Source of the DNA: Pedobacter chitinilyticus
GTDB taxonomy: Bacteria; Bacteroidota; Bacteroidia; Sphingobacteriales; Sphingobacteriaceae
Length of the DNA: 64,000 nt
Assembly (NCBI RefSeq): GCF_003313385.1
Contig: NZ_QMHN01000004.1
Location: 462,999 to 526,998, forward strand
Direction of reading: 5' to 3'
Shown here: positions 44,864 through 54,131 of the stretch, piece after piece
How positions within the stretch are numbered: position 1 is the first letter of the stretch
Layout: each line of letters opens with the position of its first letter
Notes under the pieces: model-generated
Databases searched by the model: none
The model's input: the letters and a program-made list of their open reading frames with translations, nothing else
What the model was told of the DNA's origin: nothing
Program-made: the position numbers and the translations under genes

Positions 44864-46120
44864 ATGAGAAAGCCTATATTATCCCTTCTTTTGTTGATTT
44901 GCTGCTTGCAAAATCTGTTGGCGCAAGATCTTTCACAACAAATACAGCCAAACCGACAAAATAGTGAACTACAGATCAAAAATCCGTATGTGATTTTTAT
45001 CTCGGCTGATGGTTTTAGGTATGATTATGCGGAGAAATATCAGGCGAAAAATTTACTGGCATTGAGAGAAAAAGGAGTAAAAGCAATTTCAATGAAGCCT
45101 TCTTTTCCATCCGTTACCTTTTCAAACCATTATACCTTGGCCACTGGGATGTATCCTTCTAGGCATGGAATTGTAAATAATTCATTTTACGATCCCAACA
45201 AAAAGGAACTTTACGTTAAAACAGATCGTAGTGCCATTAAAGATAGTACTTGGTATGGCGGCGTGCCCATTTGGGTGCTGGCAGAGCAACAAAAAATGCT
45301 TTCGGCAGCATTTTATTGGTTGGGTTCAGAAACGGCTATTTTAGGAATAAGACCAACGTACTGGTATAATTTCAATACTAAAATCCCGATGGATGTACGT
45401 ATGGAAGTGGTGAAAAACTGGTTGTCGTTACCAGAGGAAAAACGGCCACATTTGATTAATTTCTATTTCCCAGAAGTTGATGTTGCAGGTCATCATTTTG
45501 GCACCGACTCAAAGGAAACAGCCGATGCCGTTAAGTTAGTGGATGACTGCGTAGGTGAAATGGTTAAACTCACCAAAGAAGTTGGACTGGACGTGAATTT
45601 TGTTTTTGTTTCAGATCATGGCATGACCAATGCTGATAATATCAATACGATGCCTCTGCCACCAATGATTGATAAAGAAAAATTTATTGTGCCTAATGGT
45701 GATGCACTTTTGCAAATCTATGCCAAGGACAAAAAAGAAATCAAGTCACTCTATCAAAATTTGAAAAAGGAAGCGGTTGATTATGACGTATATCTCACCA
45801 ATAAAATGCCGAAACGTTGGCATTACCGTGCAAAAGATAATAAAGATAGTAGAATAGGGGATATCATCATTATCCCACATTTACCTAAAATCTTTAACCT
45901 AACAGGAAAACCTACTACAGTGGGAAAACATGGTTTTGATAATGACATGCCCGATATGCAGGCGGTTTTTTATGCCTGGGGGCCAGCTTTCAAAGAAGGA
46001 TTGACTATTAATTCGTTCGAGAATGTACATGTCTATCCCTTATTAGCGAAGATTTTAGGCTTATCCTTTGATCACAAAATAGATGGAGATATTAAGGTGT
46101 TAGCGCCTATTTTGAAATAA
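44864..46120 (+). CDS. Secreted nucleotide pyrophosphatase/phosphodiesterase (ENPP-like)
   Basis: 418 residues with a signal peptide (about 1-20, NLLAQ). Alkaline-phosphatase-superfamily active site: metal Asp in ISADGFRYDY, Thr nucleophile in PSVTFSNHYTLATGMYPSRHGI, further ligands in EVDVAGHHFGTDS and VSDHGMTNAD and KHGFDND. The pattern is that of ENPP-type nucleotide pyrophosphatases/phosphodiesterases. ATG 44864 follows a -7 element. Substrate may be nucleotides or phospholipid head groups. Confidence 0.9.
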   Translation: MRKPILSLLLLICCLQNLLAQDLSQQIQPNRQNSELQIKNPYVIFISADGFRYDYAEKYQAKNLLALREKGVKAISMKPSFPSVTFSNHYTLATGMYPSRHGIVNNSFYDPNKKELYVKTDRSAIKDSTWYGGVPIWVLAEQQKMLSAAFYWLGSETAILGIRPTYWYNFNTKIPMDVRMEVVKNWLSLPEEKRPHLINFYFPEVDVAGHHFGTDSKETADAVKLVDDCVGEMVKLTKEVGLDVNFVFVSDHGMTNADNINTMPLPPMIDKEKFIVPNGDALLQIYAKDKKEIKSLYQNLKKEAVDYDVYLTNKMPKRWHYRAKDNKDSRIGDIIIIPHLPKIFNLTGKPTTVGKHGFDNDMPDMQAVFYAWGPAFKEGLTINSFENVHVYPLLAKILGLSFDHKIDGDIKVLAPILK

Positions 46121-46275
46121 CGTTTTTGGGAATGTCACCCCTTTCGTAGGTTCACCAGTTGTTCATCGTTCGTCATCTAGACTGCAGCCTATACCGACAC
46201 TTCGTTAGCGTAACCAGAATCTTCGGGACAGAGATTTTTCAATATGCTAACTTCACATTATGTTTTCTAAATGTC

Positions 46276-46341
46276 ACCCTTTCAGGGTTGATTTAGCATT
46301 CGCTTATATGTTAAGTTATAAATATTTTACCCCTTCGGGGT
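46276..46341 (+). repeat. REP doublet a
   Basis: Hairpins ACCCT-TTC-AGGGT (46276-46288) and ACCCC-TTC-GGGGT (46329-46341), 40 bp apart, with TTATAAATATTTT before the second. The 46121-46553 gap has these REPs and no gene. Confidence 0.7.
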
Positions 46342-46471
46342 TTCCAGCGATAGTTTATCAATCGTCATCTCGGCAATTTGTACCAATTCATCAATATTCT
46401 AATAATAATCTCGTCCTTTCAGAGCCTCCTTCCCAATAAGTTTCGGATATAATTTAATGATATCCCAATAA

Positions 46472-46531
46472 AACCCGAAGGGTTGACATTCTTATAGCTC
46501 ACGGCCATGCCACCCATAACCCCGAAGGGGT
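46472..46531 (-). repeat. REP doublet b (inverted relative of a)
   Basis: AACCC-GAA-GGGTT (46472-46484) and ACCCC-GAA-GGGGT (46519-46531). It lies just past the stop codon of the RAYT-type gene, in inverse orientation to doublet a. Confidence 0.7.
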
Positions 46532-46553
46532 GAAATAAATAAAAAAACATCTG

Positions 46554-47015
46554 TCATTCAATCCAATCGAACAAATATTTTTGATCATGAGCAATTTCAT
46601 ATTTTTTTAAGAAATCGAAATATTCCTCTTTGAAGCTCTTTTTCCGATGATGCTCTTCCTGATTTAAGATGTAATTATACACACGATCAATTTGCGAATG
46701 GCCATAAGAAAATGCACCGTAACCCTCTTGCCATTGAAATTTGCCTTTAACCCATCTTCTTTCATTAACAAACTTCGACGAATTGTTTTTAATGTCTCTT
46801 ACTAAATCAGCAATAGCCATAGAAGGTTTCAAGCCAACGAAACAGTGGATATGGTCGGTATAGCCATTAATGATAATCGCTTTTTGGTCTTTCAAATTGA
46901 TGATGCCAGCGATATAGCTGTACAATTCATTTTTCCATGCAGCATGAATAAGATTTTCACGTCCTTTCACAGCGAACACAACGTGTATGTATATTTGAGA
47001 ATAAGTTCCAGCCAT
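46554..47015 (-). CDS. IS200-like Y1 transposase (REP-associated, RAYT type)
   Basis: 153-residue HUH single-strand transposase. HUH motif at H55-I-H57 (DHIHCFV) and the tyrosine in RVYNYILNQEEHH (Tyr115). Start SQIYIHVVFAVKGRENLI is the usual Bacteroidota form. There is no TnpB partner nor the IS200 ends nearby; instead REP doublets lie adjacent. That is the pattern of a domesticated transposase acting on REP palindromes in trans. The gene is intact. Confidence 0.85.
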   Translation of the reverse strand: MAGTYSQIYIHVVFAVKGRENLIHAAWKNELYSYIAGIINLKDQKAIIINGYTDHIHCFVGLKPSMAIADLVRDIKNNSSKFVNERRWVKGKFQWQEGYGAFSYGHSQIDRVYNYILNQEEHHRKKSFKEEYFDFLKKYEIAHDQKYLFDWIE

Positions 47016-47126
47016 GGTAGTAGATATTCTCCAATTTAATAAAAATGAGTAACATTTTAGTGTGGTTTAGGTGATTACCTTTCACATTGCAGATATTTAT
47101 TCCTACAACCTTTAAACCTTATAAGA

Positions 47127-48716
47127 ATGAAGAAAACCATTACCATCGCTAGCTTAGCACTGGTGCTTTCAAACGCAGTATTTGCCCAACGCCCACAATC
47201 GGCACAAGGAGGTAACTCCCAAAGAGGAGCTACCCCTGCAGCAGCAAATGCACAAGCTCCAAAAGAAGAGCCTACCCCAAGAGTAAACAATAATATTGCT
47301 TCCAGAAATATTGTTCCAGAAAGTGCTGTGGTGACCAATCACACCGTAACCATCAATGGAAAGGCAGTGCCTTACAAAGCTACTGCAGGAACTTTGCCGG
47401 TATGGGACGAAGAAGGCAAAACACTTGCAGGATTATTCTACACCTATTACGAGAGAACTGACGTTTCAAATAAAGACAGCAGACCTTTAGTCATTTCATT
47501 TAACGGCGGGCCAGGTTCAGCATCCGTTTGGATGCATATTGCCTACACAGGCCCTGTAGTACTTAATATCGACGATGAAGGCTACCCAGTGCAGCCCTAT
47601 GGTTACAAATACAACAGCACTTCGATATTAGATGTGGCCGACATCGTTTACATCGACCCTGTAAATACGGGTTATTCCAGAGCAGTAAGTAAAGATGTAC
47701 CGACCAATAAATTTTTCGGAGTAAGAGCAGATATCAAATACCTGGCCGAGTGGATCAATACCTTCGTTACCCGTACCAACAGATGGGCGTCTCCAAAATA
47801 TCTAATAGGCGAAAGCTATGGCACTACTCGTGTTTCTGGCTTAGCGCTAGAATTACAAAGCAATCACTGGATGTATTTAAATGGTGTAGTTTTGGTGTCG
47901 CCAACAGAGTTGGGAATCGAAAGAGGTGGCGTAATGGATGCAGCCCTACGCTTGCCTTATTTTGCAGCAACCGCTTGGTATCACAAGGCGTTACCAGCAG
48001 ATCTGCAATCTAAAAAACTTACTGATATGCTGCCCGAAGTAGAAACATTTACCATTAACGAGCTGATGCCTGCCATGGCTAGGGGAGGATTCATCTCTGC
48101 CGACGAAAAAAAGAAAATGGCTGCTAAAATGGCTCGTTTCTCAGGACTTCCTGAAAAAGTCATCTTGCAAAACAACCTTAATATTTCTACCAATCTATTT
48201 TGGAAAGAATTATTGAGAGACAAAGGATTTACCGTGGGTCGCTTGGATTCGAGGTATAAAGGTATAGACAAATCTGACGCTGGAGATCGTCCTGATTATA
48301 ATGCAGAATTGACCTCGTGGTTGCATTCCTTTACACCAGCCATCAACATGTATTTACGTAATGAACTGAACTACAAAACCGATTTAAAATATAATATGTT
48401 CGGTCCCGTAAACCCTTGGGATAGAACTGGCGATAATACTGGCGAAAACTTAAGAGCCGCCATGGCTCAAAATCCATACTTGCATGTTTTGGTACAATCG
48501 GGCTATTATGATGGTGCTTGCGATTATTTTAACGCCAAATACAATATGTGGCAAATGGATCCAAGCGGTAAATTGAAAGATAGAATGAGCTGGGAAGGTT
48601 ACGAAAGTGGTCACATGATGTATCTCCGTAAGGTAGATCTAGCACTTGGAAATGATCATATCCGAGAGTTCATCAAAAAATCAACGCCAAAGCAAGGACA
48701 ATCTGCTAAGTTTTAA
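47127..48716 (+). CDS. S10 family serine carboxypeptidase
   Basis: 529 residues with a signal peptide (about 1-20, VFAQ) and a low-complexity Gln/Ala/Pro linker up to residue about 55. alpha/beta-hydrolase triad: Ser in IGESYGTTR, Asp in SGYYDGACDYF, His in ESGHMMYLRK. FNGGPGSASVWMH is the oxyanion region of S10 enzymes. Probably periplasmic exopeptidase. Divergent from the RAYT gene. Confidence 0.92.
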   Translation: MKKTITIASLALVLSNAVFAQRPQSAQGGNSQRGATPAAANAQAPKEEPTPRVNNNIASRNIVPESAVVTNHTVTINGKAVPYKATAGTLPVWDEEGKTLAGLFYTYYERTDVSNKDSRPLVISFNGGPGSASVWMHIAYTGPVVLNIDDEGYPVQPYGYKYNSTSILDVADIVYIDPVNTGYSRAVSKDVPTNKFFGVRADIKYLAEWINTFVTRTNRWASPKYLIGESYGTTRVSGLALELQSNHWMYLNGVVLVSPTELGIERGGVMDAALRLPYFAATAWYHKALPADLQSKKLTDMLPEVETFTINELMPAMARGGFISADEKKKMAAKMARFSGLPEKVILQNNLNISTNLFWKELLRDKGFTVGRLDSRYKGIDKSDAGDRPDYNAELTSWLHSFTPAINMYLRNELNYKTDLKYNMFGPVNPWDRTGDNTGENLRAAMAQNPYLHVLVQSGYYDGACDYFNAKYNMWQMDPSGKLKDRMSWEGYESGHMMYLRKVDLALGNDHIREFIKKSTPKQGQSAKF

Positions 48717-48721
48717 TTTTC

Positions 48722-48915
48722 GAAGCGCAATGCTTCTACAACGATAAACGGTAGTCCCGCTTTTCGTTACAATCTTTTTGTTTTGCCTTCTTTGTCATTC
48801 CGAGGAACGAGGAATCTACTTCTGATTTGCAGAGCCTAACAGATCCTTCACTTACGTTCAGAATGACAAGTAAAAACAAAAAGTATTTTCACTTCAATCG
48901 GGGCTATTTTACTAC
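48722..48915 (-). repeat. Modular dispersed repeat, copy D
   Basis: Minus-strand ends CCGATTGAAGTGAAAATAC then TTTTTGTT and AACAAAAAGATTGTAACG then AAAAGCGGGACT. The interior has the same GTCATTCCGAGGAACGAGG block as copy B. No gene in 48717-49071. Confidence 0.7.
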
Positions 48916-48943
48916 ACCTTTGCAACAGCAAATGGATGATTCG

Positions 48944-48976
48944 AAACCTCGTAGGTATTTAAAACCTACGAGGTTT
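48944..48976. repeat. CGTAGG palindrome of the terminator-like family
   Basis: AAACCTCGTAGG / CCTACGAGGTTT around a TATTTAAAA loop, closely related to the terminator palindrome at 5978-6024. Confidence 0.65.
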
Positions 48977-49004
48977 GTTTAAAGCTTAATAATTAAAACC
49001 CAAC

Positions 49005-49035
49005 TTTGAAAATCAGCCTATTTTTCTTACCTTTT
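49005..49035 (+). promoter_or_regulatory. Promoter of the 57-residue membrane-protein gene
   Basis: TTTG (49005-49008), 19 nt, TACCTTTT (49028-49035): one mismatch in the -7. Confidence 0.5.
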
Positions 49036-49071
49036 GAAATAAAAGGAATAAAATACTAACTACTAACCCTG

Positions 49072-49245
49072 ATGAAAATATTTAGGACATTTATCAGTTT
49101 AGTTGTCGCTATTTACGCTGCGGTTAGAGGCGTTGAATTTGTTCAGCAAGAATCCAACACCATGATTTTATTTGGGGTATGCTGTTTGCTTTTAGCAGTG
49201 GGATTATCCTACATTTCAGTAAGATCATTATTTCAAAAAAATTGA
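49072..49245 (+). CDS. Small two-helix membrane protein
   Basis: 57 residues, ATG 49072 to TGA 49245. Two hydrophobic helices, about 5-18 (RTFISLVVAIYAAV) and 31-49 (MILFGVCCLLLAVGLSYIS), with a short polar link RGVEFVQQESN. A promoter-like TTTG-N19-TACCTTTT is upstream. Too short for usual length cut-offs. It resembles many unnamed small Bacteroidota membrane proteins. Function unknown. Confidence 0.6.
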   Translation: MKIFRTFISLVVAIYAAVRGVEFVQQESNTMILFGVCCLLLAVGLSYISVRSLFQKN

Positions 49246-49301
49246 GCATTAAATTTTATTGTTAATTGTTTGCAGATAAATGCTTAATTTTACCGCCCCA
49301 T

Positions 49302-50267
49302 ATGCAACAACTGAAAACATCATTTGATTTCGAAAAGCCTTTGTCAGATTTGTACCAACAAATTGACAAGGTGAAGCAAATAGCCGATAAAACCAAGGTT
49401 GATATGTCGGCAACGCTGGCAGAGCTTGAAGAAAAGGCCGAGCAAACTAGCACCGATCTTTATTCAAATCTTACTGGTTGGCAAAAAGTTCAAATGTCTC
49501 GCCACGCTGAGCGTCCCCAAACATTGGATTATATCAATGCCATCTGCGACGATTTTATTGAGCTTCACGGCGATAGAACTGTAAAGGATGACAAAGCCAT
49601 CATTGGTGGTTTTGCGACCATTGACGGACAAACCGTGATGATCATCGGTCACCAAAAAGGTAAAAACACTAAAGAGCGTCAATACCGTAATTTTGGTATG
49701 GCCAATCCCGAAGGTTATCGGAAAGCCCTACGTTTAATGCGTTTGGCCGAGAAATTCAATAAACCCGTAATTTCGTTTATTGATACCATGGGTGCTTACC
49801 CTGGTTTGGAAGCCGAAGAACGCGGACAAGGTGAGGCAATTGCTCGTAACCTACTAGAAATGTCAGTGCTAAAAGTGCCAATCATTTGCTTTATTGTAGG
49901 TGAAGGTGCTTCTGGTGGAGCTTTAGGTATTGGTATCGGCGATAAGGTATACATGCTTGAGCACACTTGGTATTCTGTAATTTCACCAGAATCTTGCTCT
50001 TCTATTTTATGGAGAAGTTGGGATTTCAAAGAGAAAGCTGCAGAATGTTTAAAGCTTACCTCAGAAGACATGTTCAAAAACAAGTTGATTGACGGAATAG
50101 TGAAAGAACCACTTGGTGGGGCACATCAAAATCCAGAAGAAATGGCAGAAACTTTAAAAGCCCAAATTTTGGACGATTTAAAAAGCCTTAAAAAGATGGA
50201 TTCTGAAAAACTAATTGCTAAAAGAATTGATAAATTCTGTGCAATGGGTGTCGTAAACGAAGGATAA
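49302..50267 (+). CDS. accA: Acetyl-CoA carboxylase carboxyltransferase subunit alpha
   Basis: 321 residues, catalysing with AccD the transfer of carboxyl from biotin to acetyl-CoA in fatty-acid synthesis. Typical text: [77 protein letters not shown] and [33 protein letters not shown] 49302 begins [14 protein letters not shown]; an in-frame TTG at 49266 is not needed. accD is not nearby. Confidence 0.96.
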   Translation: MQQLKTSFDFEKPLSDLYQQIDKVKQIADKTKVDMSATLAELEEKAEQTSTDLYSNLTGWQKVQMSRHAERPQTLDYINAICDDFIELHGDRTVKDDKAIIGGFATIDGQTVMIIGHQKGKNTKERQYRNFGMANPEGYRKALRLMRLAEKFNKPVISFIDTMGAYPGLEAEERGQGEAIARNLLEMSVLKVPIICFIVGEGASGGALGIGIGDKVYMLEHTWYSVISPESCSSILWRSWDFKEKAAECLKLTSEDMFKNKLIDGIVKEPLGGAHQNPEEMAETLKAQILDDLKSLKKMDSEKLIAKRIDKFCAMGVVNEG

Positions 50268-50283
50268 AAAATCACATATATTT

Positions 50284-50317
50284 AAAAAGCACAATCAGAA
50301 ACGGTTGTGCTTTTTTT
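50284..50317 (+). terminator. Terminator of accA
   Basis: AAAAAGCACAA / TTGTGCTTTTT with a ten-base loop and a seven-T tail. Confidence 0.85.
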
Positions 50318-50375
50318 ATGGATACAATTTTAGGTGCAGCAATATCATTAATGGAGCATAATCGTTCCTTCCCGT

Positions 50376-50470
50376 CATTTCGACCGTAGCGGAGAGATCT
50401 TTGGACTATGCCATAAGCTATACTGTTAAAGCACTTTGTCATTCTGAGCATAGCGAAGAATCTTAATGTA
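50376..50470. repeat. GTCATTTCGA/GTCATTCTGAG repeat remnants
   Basis: CCGTCATTTCGACCG...GGAGAGATCT followed by TTGTCATTCTGAGCATAGCGAAGAATC, members of the dispersed families also seen at 7090 and 32745. The 50268-50633 gap has no gene. Confidence 0.55.
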
Positions 50471-50581
50471 ATTGTAAGGAGATGTCTCGTATCCTCGACA
50501 TGACAGCAATTTTCAACGGTAATATTCAAAACACCTCTTTTGTTTGTTTCAAGAGAAAAACATCTGAAATCCCAAATAAAC

Positions 50582-50615
50582 AAAAAGCCGCTTTGAATTA
50601 CTCAAGCGGCTTTTT
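50582..50615. terminator. Bidirectional terminator between accA and DUF2723 gene
   Basis: AAAAAGCCGCTTg / cAAGCGGCTTTTT with a short loop; T-run on both strands. Confidence 0.85.
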
Positions 50616-50633
50616 GTTTTAAAAGATACCATC

Positions 50634-53600
50634 TTATAGTTTCATAAAATCTGGAGGCAACTCCCCAAAGTATTGGGCAAAACCACCATGACTAAATAGA
50701 GATTTAATTTGAGTCTCTAAATCCTTAGCTAGTTTAGGCTGATTGTACTGCGTAGCAACCTTAGCCATTGGCATTAAACCGTAGAACAAACCTATTTGTA
50801 CAGGCTCTTGACCTACCAATCTGCCCTTGCTCTTCGTCACATCGCCTAGGTAGGTAATCTCTTTGCCAATATAATCAGCATACTTTTTGATTAATTGGTT
50901 GGCCTTTTCAGTCTCACCCAAAGTATAAAGATTTTGTGCCATGGTTGCCGCACCCATCGAGGCACGCATGCTGTAAATCTTATTTGGAATCACTTCATCA
51001 TATCTCTTCATCACCTTTTTAGCGTCTTCTAATCTACCAGCCTTAATTAGCTCCGTAGTTAAGCTGTTGAAAATGTTATTGAAGATAGAAATATCATCAG
51101 CAGATTGAATGTCTAAATACTTCGCATTTTTAATGTTGCCCCATTTGAATTTATTCATCACATGGTCATACATTGGATCCAAGTTTACGGGTTGCTCAGA
51201 CTCGTCTCTTTTGGTTGGATCTAAAGGCAATAATCTTAAAGCCAAACCTTCGCTATATAAATATTTATCCAATCCATTAAATTGGTTTGAAGGTACCGTA
51301 CTCGCAAAATAAATTGGACGTTTCCAGTTGTTGTGAGCCAAAATATCAAACATTGCCAAAGTTCCTTTGGTTACATAATCCTTATTGAAGGTCCACTCTA
51401 AGCTAGGAACAATATCTCCCGCACGGTTAGCTGGTAAAGTTTTGGTGTTAATTACGTCCTGCGGATTTACGGTTAACTTAAATTTCTTTGTTGGAATAAA
51501 ATTGGTGGTGGTGCCGTCCTGTAACGGAAGTTTATCATCAGCATCATCAGATAACAATAAATCTACAATCTGTTTTAATTCAACAGGCTGTGCAATGCCC
51601 ATCTCTTTAGAGTACATCACATCTCTTACGCCAGAAACATATTGTTTTTCTGTCATTGAAATTGGTAAAGCCTCTGATTCGTGCACCTTGCGCTTCATAC
51701 CGTTGATATACCAATCTGTATCAAATAAACTTAAGTTCACCAATCTAATATCAGGTCTAATACCTTCCACCTCTTGTGCGTACCAAAGAGGGTAGGTGTC
51801 ATTATCGCCGTAGGTAAACAAGATGGCATTAGGCGCACAAGATTCCATGTAGCTAATGGCGATATCTCTAGCTAAGGTTTTGGTTGAACGATCGTGGTCG
51901 TTCCAGCCTTCTTTGGCCATCAATACAGGTGCAATCAATAAACCAATTACACTGGCCACGATAGCGCCTGTTTTGGGATCTATTTTTTTAAGTAGCCATT
52001 CTCTAATGGCAATAACCCCTAAGCCAATCCATATGGCAAAGGCGTAGAAGGAACCTACATAAGCATAATCCCTTTCCCTTGGTTCCAAAGGTTTTTGGTT
52101 AAGATAAAGGACAATAGCCAATCCTGTAAAGAAAAATAGGAGACCAATGATTCCTGCATCTTTAGGATGACGGCCAAAATGCCAAACAGCACCAATCACA
52201 CCTAAAATCAACGGAAGGAAATAGAAACGATTGTAGGAGTTACTTTCTTTAATTGATGGAGGTAAATTGGTCTGGTCGCCGTACAACATCGCATCAATAG
52301 GTTTCAAACCGCTAATCCACTGGCCCTCATAAGCACTACCTTGACCTTGCTCTTCGTTCTGGCGACCAGCAAAGTTCCATAAAAAGTAACGCATGTACAT
52401 AAAACCAACTTGGTGACGCATAAAGAAGCCTAGGTTGTCGATGAAATTAGGAAAGTGGTCATCGCTCATGCCCATCATGTCCTTGTAGTACTCGATATGC
52501 CTTTCCTCATCGCTATACATACGAGGGAATAAAACTTCGTGTTGCAGCCTGCGGATACTGTCTGGGAAAGTTTCATTCTCACCATAGATACGCTTACTCT
52601 TGATCCCCGAAACCTCATATTTAGTATCCCCTTTGCGATAAGACTTACCTGTTTCTACATAAATAGGAGAGGAACCGTCATCCTTGTATTTAGGAATAGA
52701 ATTATAGTTAGGACCAAAAAGCAAAGGTCTATCTCCATATTGCTCGCGGTTCAAATAGCTTAAGAAAGAGAAAGCATTATCCGGATCACTGTTGTTTAAA
52801 TTTGGTTTTGCCTGTGCCCTAATCAAGATCATGGCAAATGAAGAGTAACCAAAAATGATCAATACCGTTGACAATAGGGCTAAGTTTAAAACTCTTTTTT
52901 GGTGTTTAATAGAATATCTGATGCCCCAAACCAAGGCCCCAATCAATAGGATAGCGAAAAATAATACGCCAGTTCCAAAACCCAAACCTAAAGTGTTTAC
53001 AAAGAATAAATCGAAATAGGCACCAAAAGAAACAAGATATTGGATAATGCCGTATTGTACCACCGCTAAAATAAGGATGCCGATGCCCAATGTTTTGAAA
53101 ATACCAGGGGTAGTAGGCTTCTCTGCCTTCTTGAAATAATAAACGAAGGCAATTGCTGGAATAGTTAAAAGGTTAAGTAAGTGTATCCCGATAGATAAAC
53201 CCATGATATAGGCGATGAACAATAACCAGCGATCTGATTTTGGCTCTTCTGCAACGGCTTCCCATTTTAAAATACCCCAAAATACAATGGCGGTAAATAA
53301 TGATGAAAGGGCATAAACCTCGGCCTCTACTGCCGAAAACCAAAAGCTATCTGAATAGGTATATGCTAAAGCACCAACTACGCCAGCACCCATAATGGTA
53401 ATTAAAGTAGCACTTGAAATTTCTTCGCCCTTTTTTACCAATACTTTTTTCGCTAATGCTGTAATGGTCCAAAACAAAAACAAAATGGTTGCGCCACTGG
53501 CTACTGCAGAACCAAAGTTCATGAAATAAGCGATTTTAGAAGTATCGCCCATGGCTAATAAAGAAAAAAAGCGTTCGATCATTAAAAATAAAGGAGCGCC

Positions 53601-53753
53601 TGGCTGATGTACCACCTGCATTTTATAGGCGGACGCGATAAATTCACCACAGTCCCAAAAGCTTACGGATGGCTCTAGTGTTAAAACATAAGTAATAGTG
53701 GCAATAAGGAAACAAGCCCAGCCAATAATATTGTTTGTTTTTGAATAGTTCAT
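50634..53753 (-). CDS. DUF2723 multi-pass membrane protein (GT-C-like)
   Basis: 1039 residues. About 12-13 membrane helices in residues 10-590, and a soluble C-terminal region (about 600-1039) with helical repeats such as AKKVMKRYDEVIP and GETEKANQLIKKYA. The first loop reads SFWDCGEFIASAYKMQVVHQPGAPLF, the invariant acidic motif of the family, reminiscent of GT-C glycosyltransferases using lipid-linked sugars. Protein or lipid glycosylation is a family-level guess. Stand-alone gene, convergent with accA. Confidence 0.88.
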   Translation of the reverse strand: MNYSKTNNIIGWACFLIATITYVLTLEPSVSFWDCGEFIASAYKMQVVHQPGAPLFLMIERFFSLLAMGDTSKIAYFMNFGSAVASGATILFLFWTITALAKKVLVKKGEEISSATLITIMGAGVVGALAYTYSDSFWFSAVEAEVYALSSLFTAIVFWGILKWEAVAEEPKSDRWLLFIAYIMGLSIGIHLLNLLTIPAIAFVYYFKKAEKPTTPGIFKTLGIGILILAVVQYGIIQYLVSFGAYFDLFFVNTLGLGFGTGVLFFAILLIGALVWGIRYSIKHQKRVLNLALLSTVLIIFGYSSFAMILIRAQAKPNLNNSDPDNAFSFLSYLNREQYGDRPLLFGPNYNSIPKYKDDGSSPIYVETGKSYRKGDTKYEVSGIKSKRIYGENETFPDSIRRLQHEVLFPRMYSDEERHIEYYKDMMGMSDDHFPNFIDNLGFFMRHQVGFMYMRYFLWNFAGRQNEEQGQGSAYEGQWISGLKPIDAMLYGDQTNLPPSIKESNSYNRFYFLPLILGVIGAVWHFGRHPKDAGIIGLLFFFTGLAIVLYLNQKPLEPRERDYAYVGSFYAFAIWIGLGVIAIREWLLKKIDPKTGAIVASVIGLLIAPVLMAKEGWNDHDRSTKTLARDIAISYMESCAPNAILFTYGDNDTYPLWYAQEVEGIRPDIRLVNLSLFDTDWYINGMKRKVHESEALPISMTEKQYVSGVRDVMYSKEMGIAQPVELKQIVDLLLSDDADDKLPLQDGTTTNFIPTKKFKLTVNPQDVINTKTLPANRAGDIVPSLEWTFNKDYVTKGTLAMFDILAHNNWKRPIYFASTVPSNQFNGLDKYLYSEGLALRLLPLDPTKRDESEQPVNLDPMYDHVMNKFKWGNIKNAKYLDIQSADDISIFNNIFNSLTTELIKAGRLEDAKKVMKRYDEVIPNKIYSMRASMGAATMAQNLYTLGETEKANQLIKKYADYIGKEITYLGDVTKSKGRLVGQEPVQIGLFYGLMPMAKVATQYNQPKLAKDLETQIKSLFSHGGFAQYFGELPPDFMKL

Positions 53754-53923
53754 ATTCTGATATGATTTCTTAACCCTTGGTTTTGATGCATTAAAATGCT
53801 GCCGAAAATAAAGAAATAGATTGATAAAGAAGTTAGCGATTAATCTTATTTAACAAAAAATAACTAAATCTAATTGAGTATCAGCGAGAGTAAGAAATAT
53901 TTTAAAATTTTTTGTGCGAGTTA

Positions 53924-53954
53924 TTTGCAAGTTTCAAAAATGTGCGTACATTTG
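53924..53954 (+). promoter_or_regulatory. Promoter of tRNA-Gln
   Basis: TTTG (53924-53927), 19 nt, TACATTTG (53947-53954): perfect consensus. Confidence 0.8.
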
Positions 53955-53989
53955 CATTCCCTTTCAGCAACACGCTTGAAAATGGAGAT

Positions 53990-54060
53990 TGTCCGATAGT
54001 ATAAGGGTAGTACAACGGTTTTTGGTACCGTTTGTCTTGGTTCGAATCCAGGTCGGACAA
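53990..54060 (+). tRNA. tRNA-Gln (TTG anticodon)
   Basis: Acceptor TGTCCGA / TCGGACA, anticodon stem ACGGT / ACCGT with loop TTTTGGT giving TTG, T-loop GGTTCGAATCC. CCA not encoded. Between DUF2723 and prs, with its own promoter and terminator. Confidence 0.95.
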
Positions 54061-54070
54061 CAAAATCACG

Positions 54071-54104
54071 TCGGGTTGTGAATAAAACCGCAACCCGATT
54101 TTTT
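54071..54104 (+). terminator. Terminator after tRNA-Gln
   Basis: TCGGGTTG / CAACCCGA, 12-base loop, six T. Confidence 0.85.
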
Positions 54105-54131
54105 ATTAACAAGCATTGATACCCGCAAATC

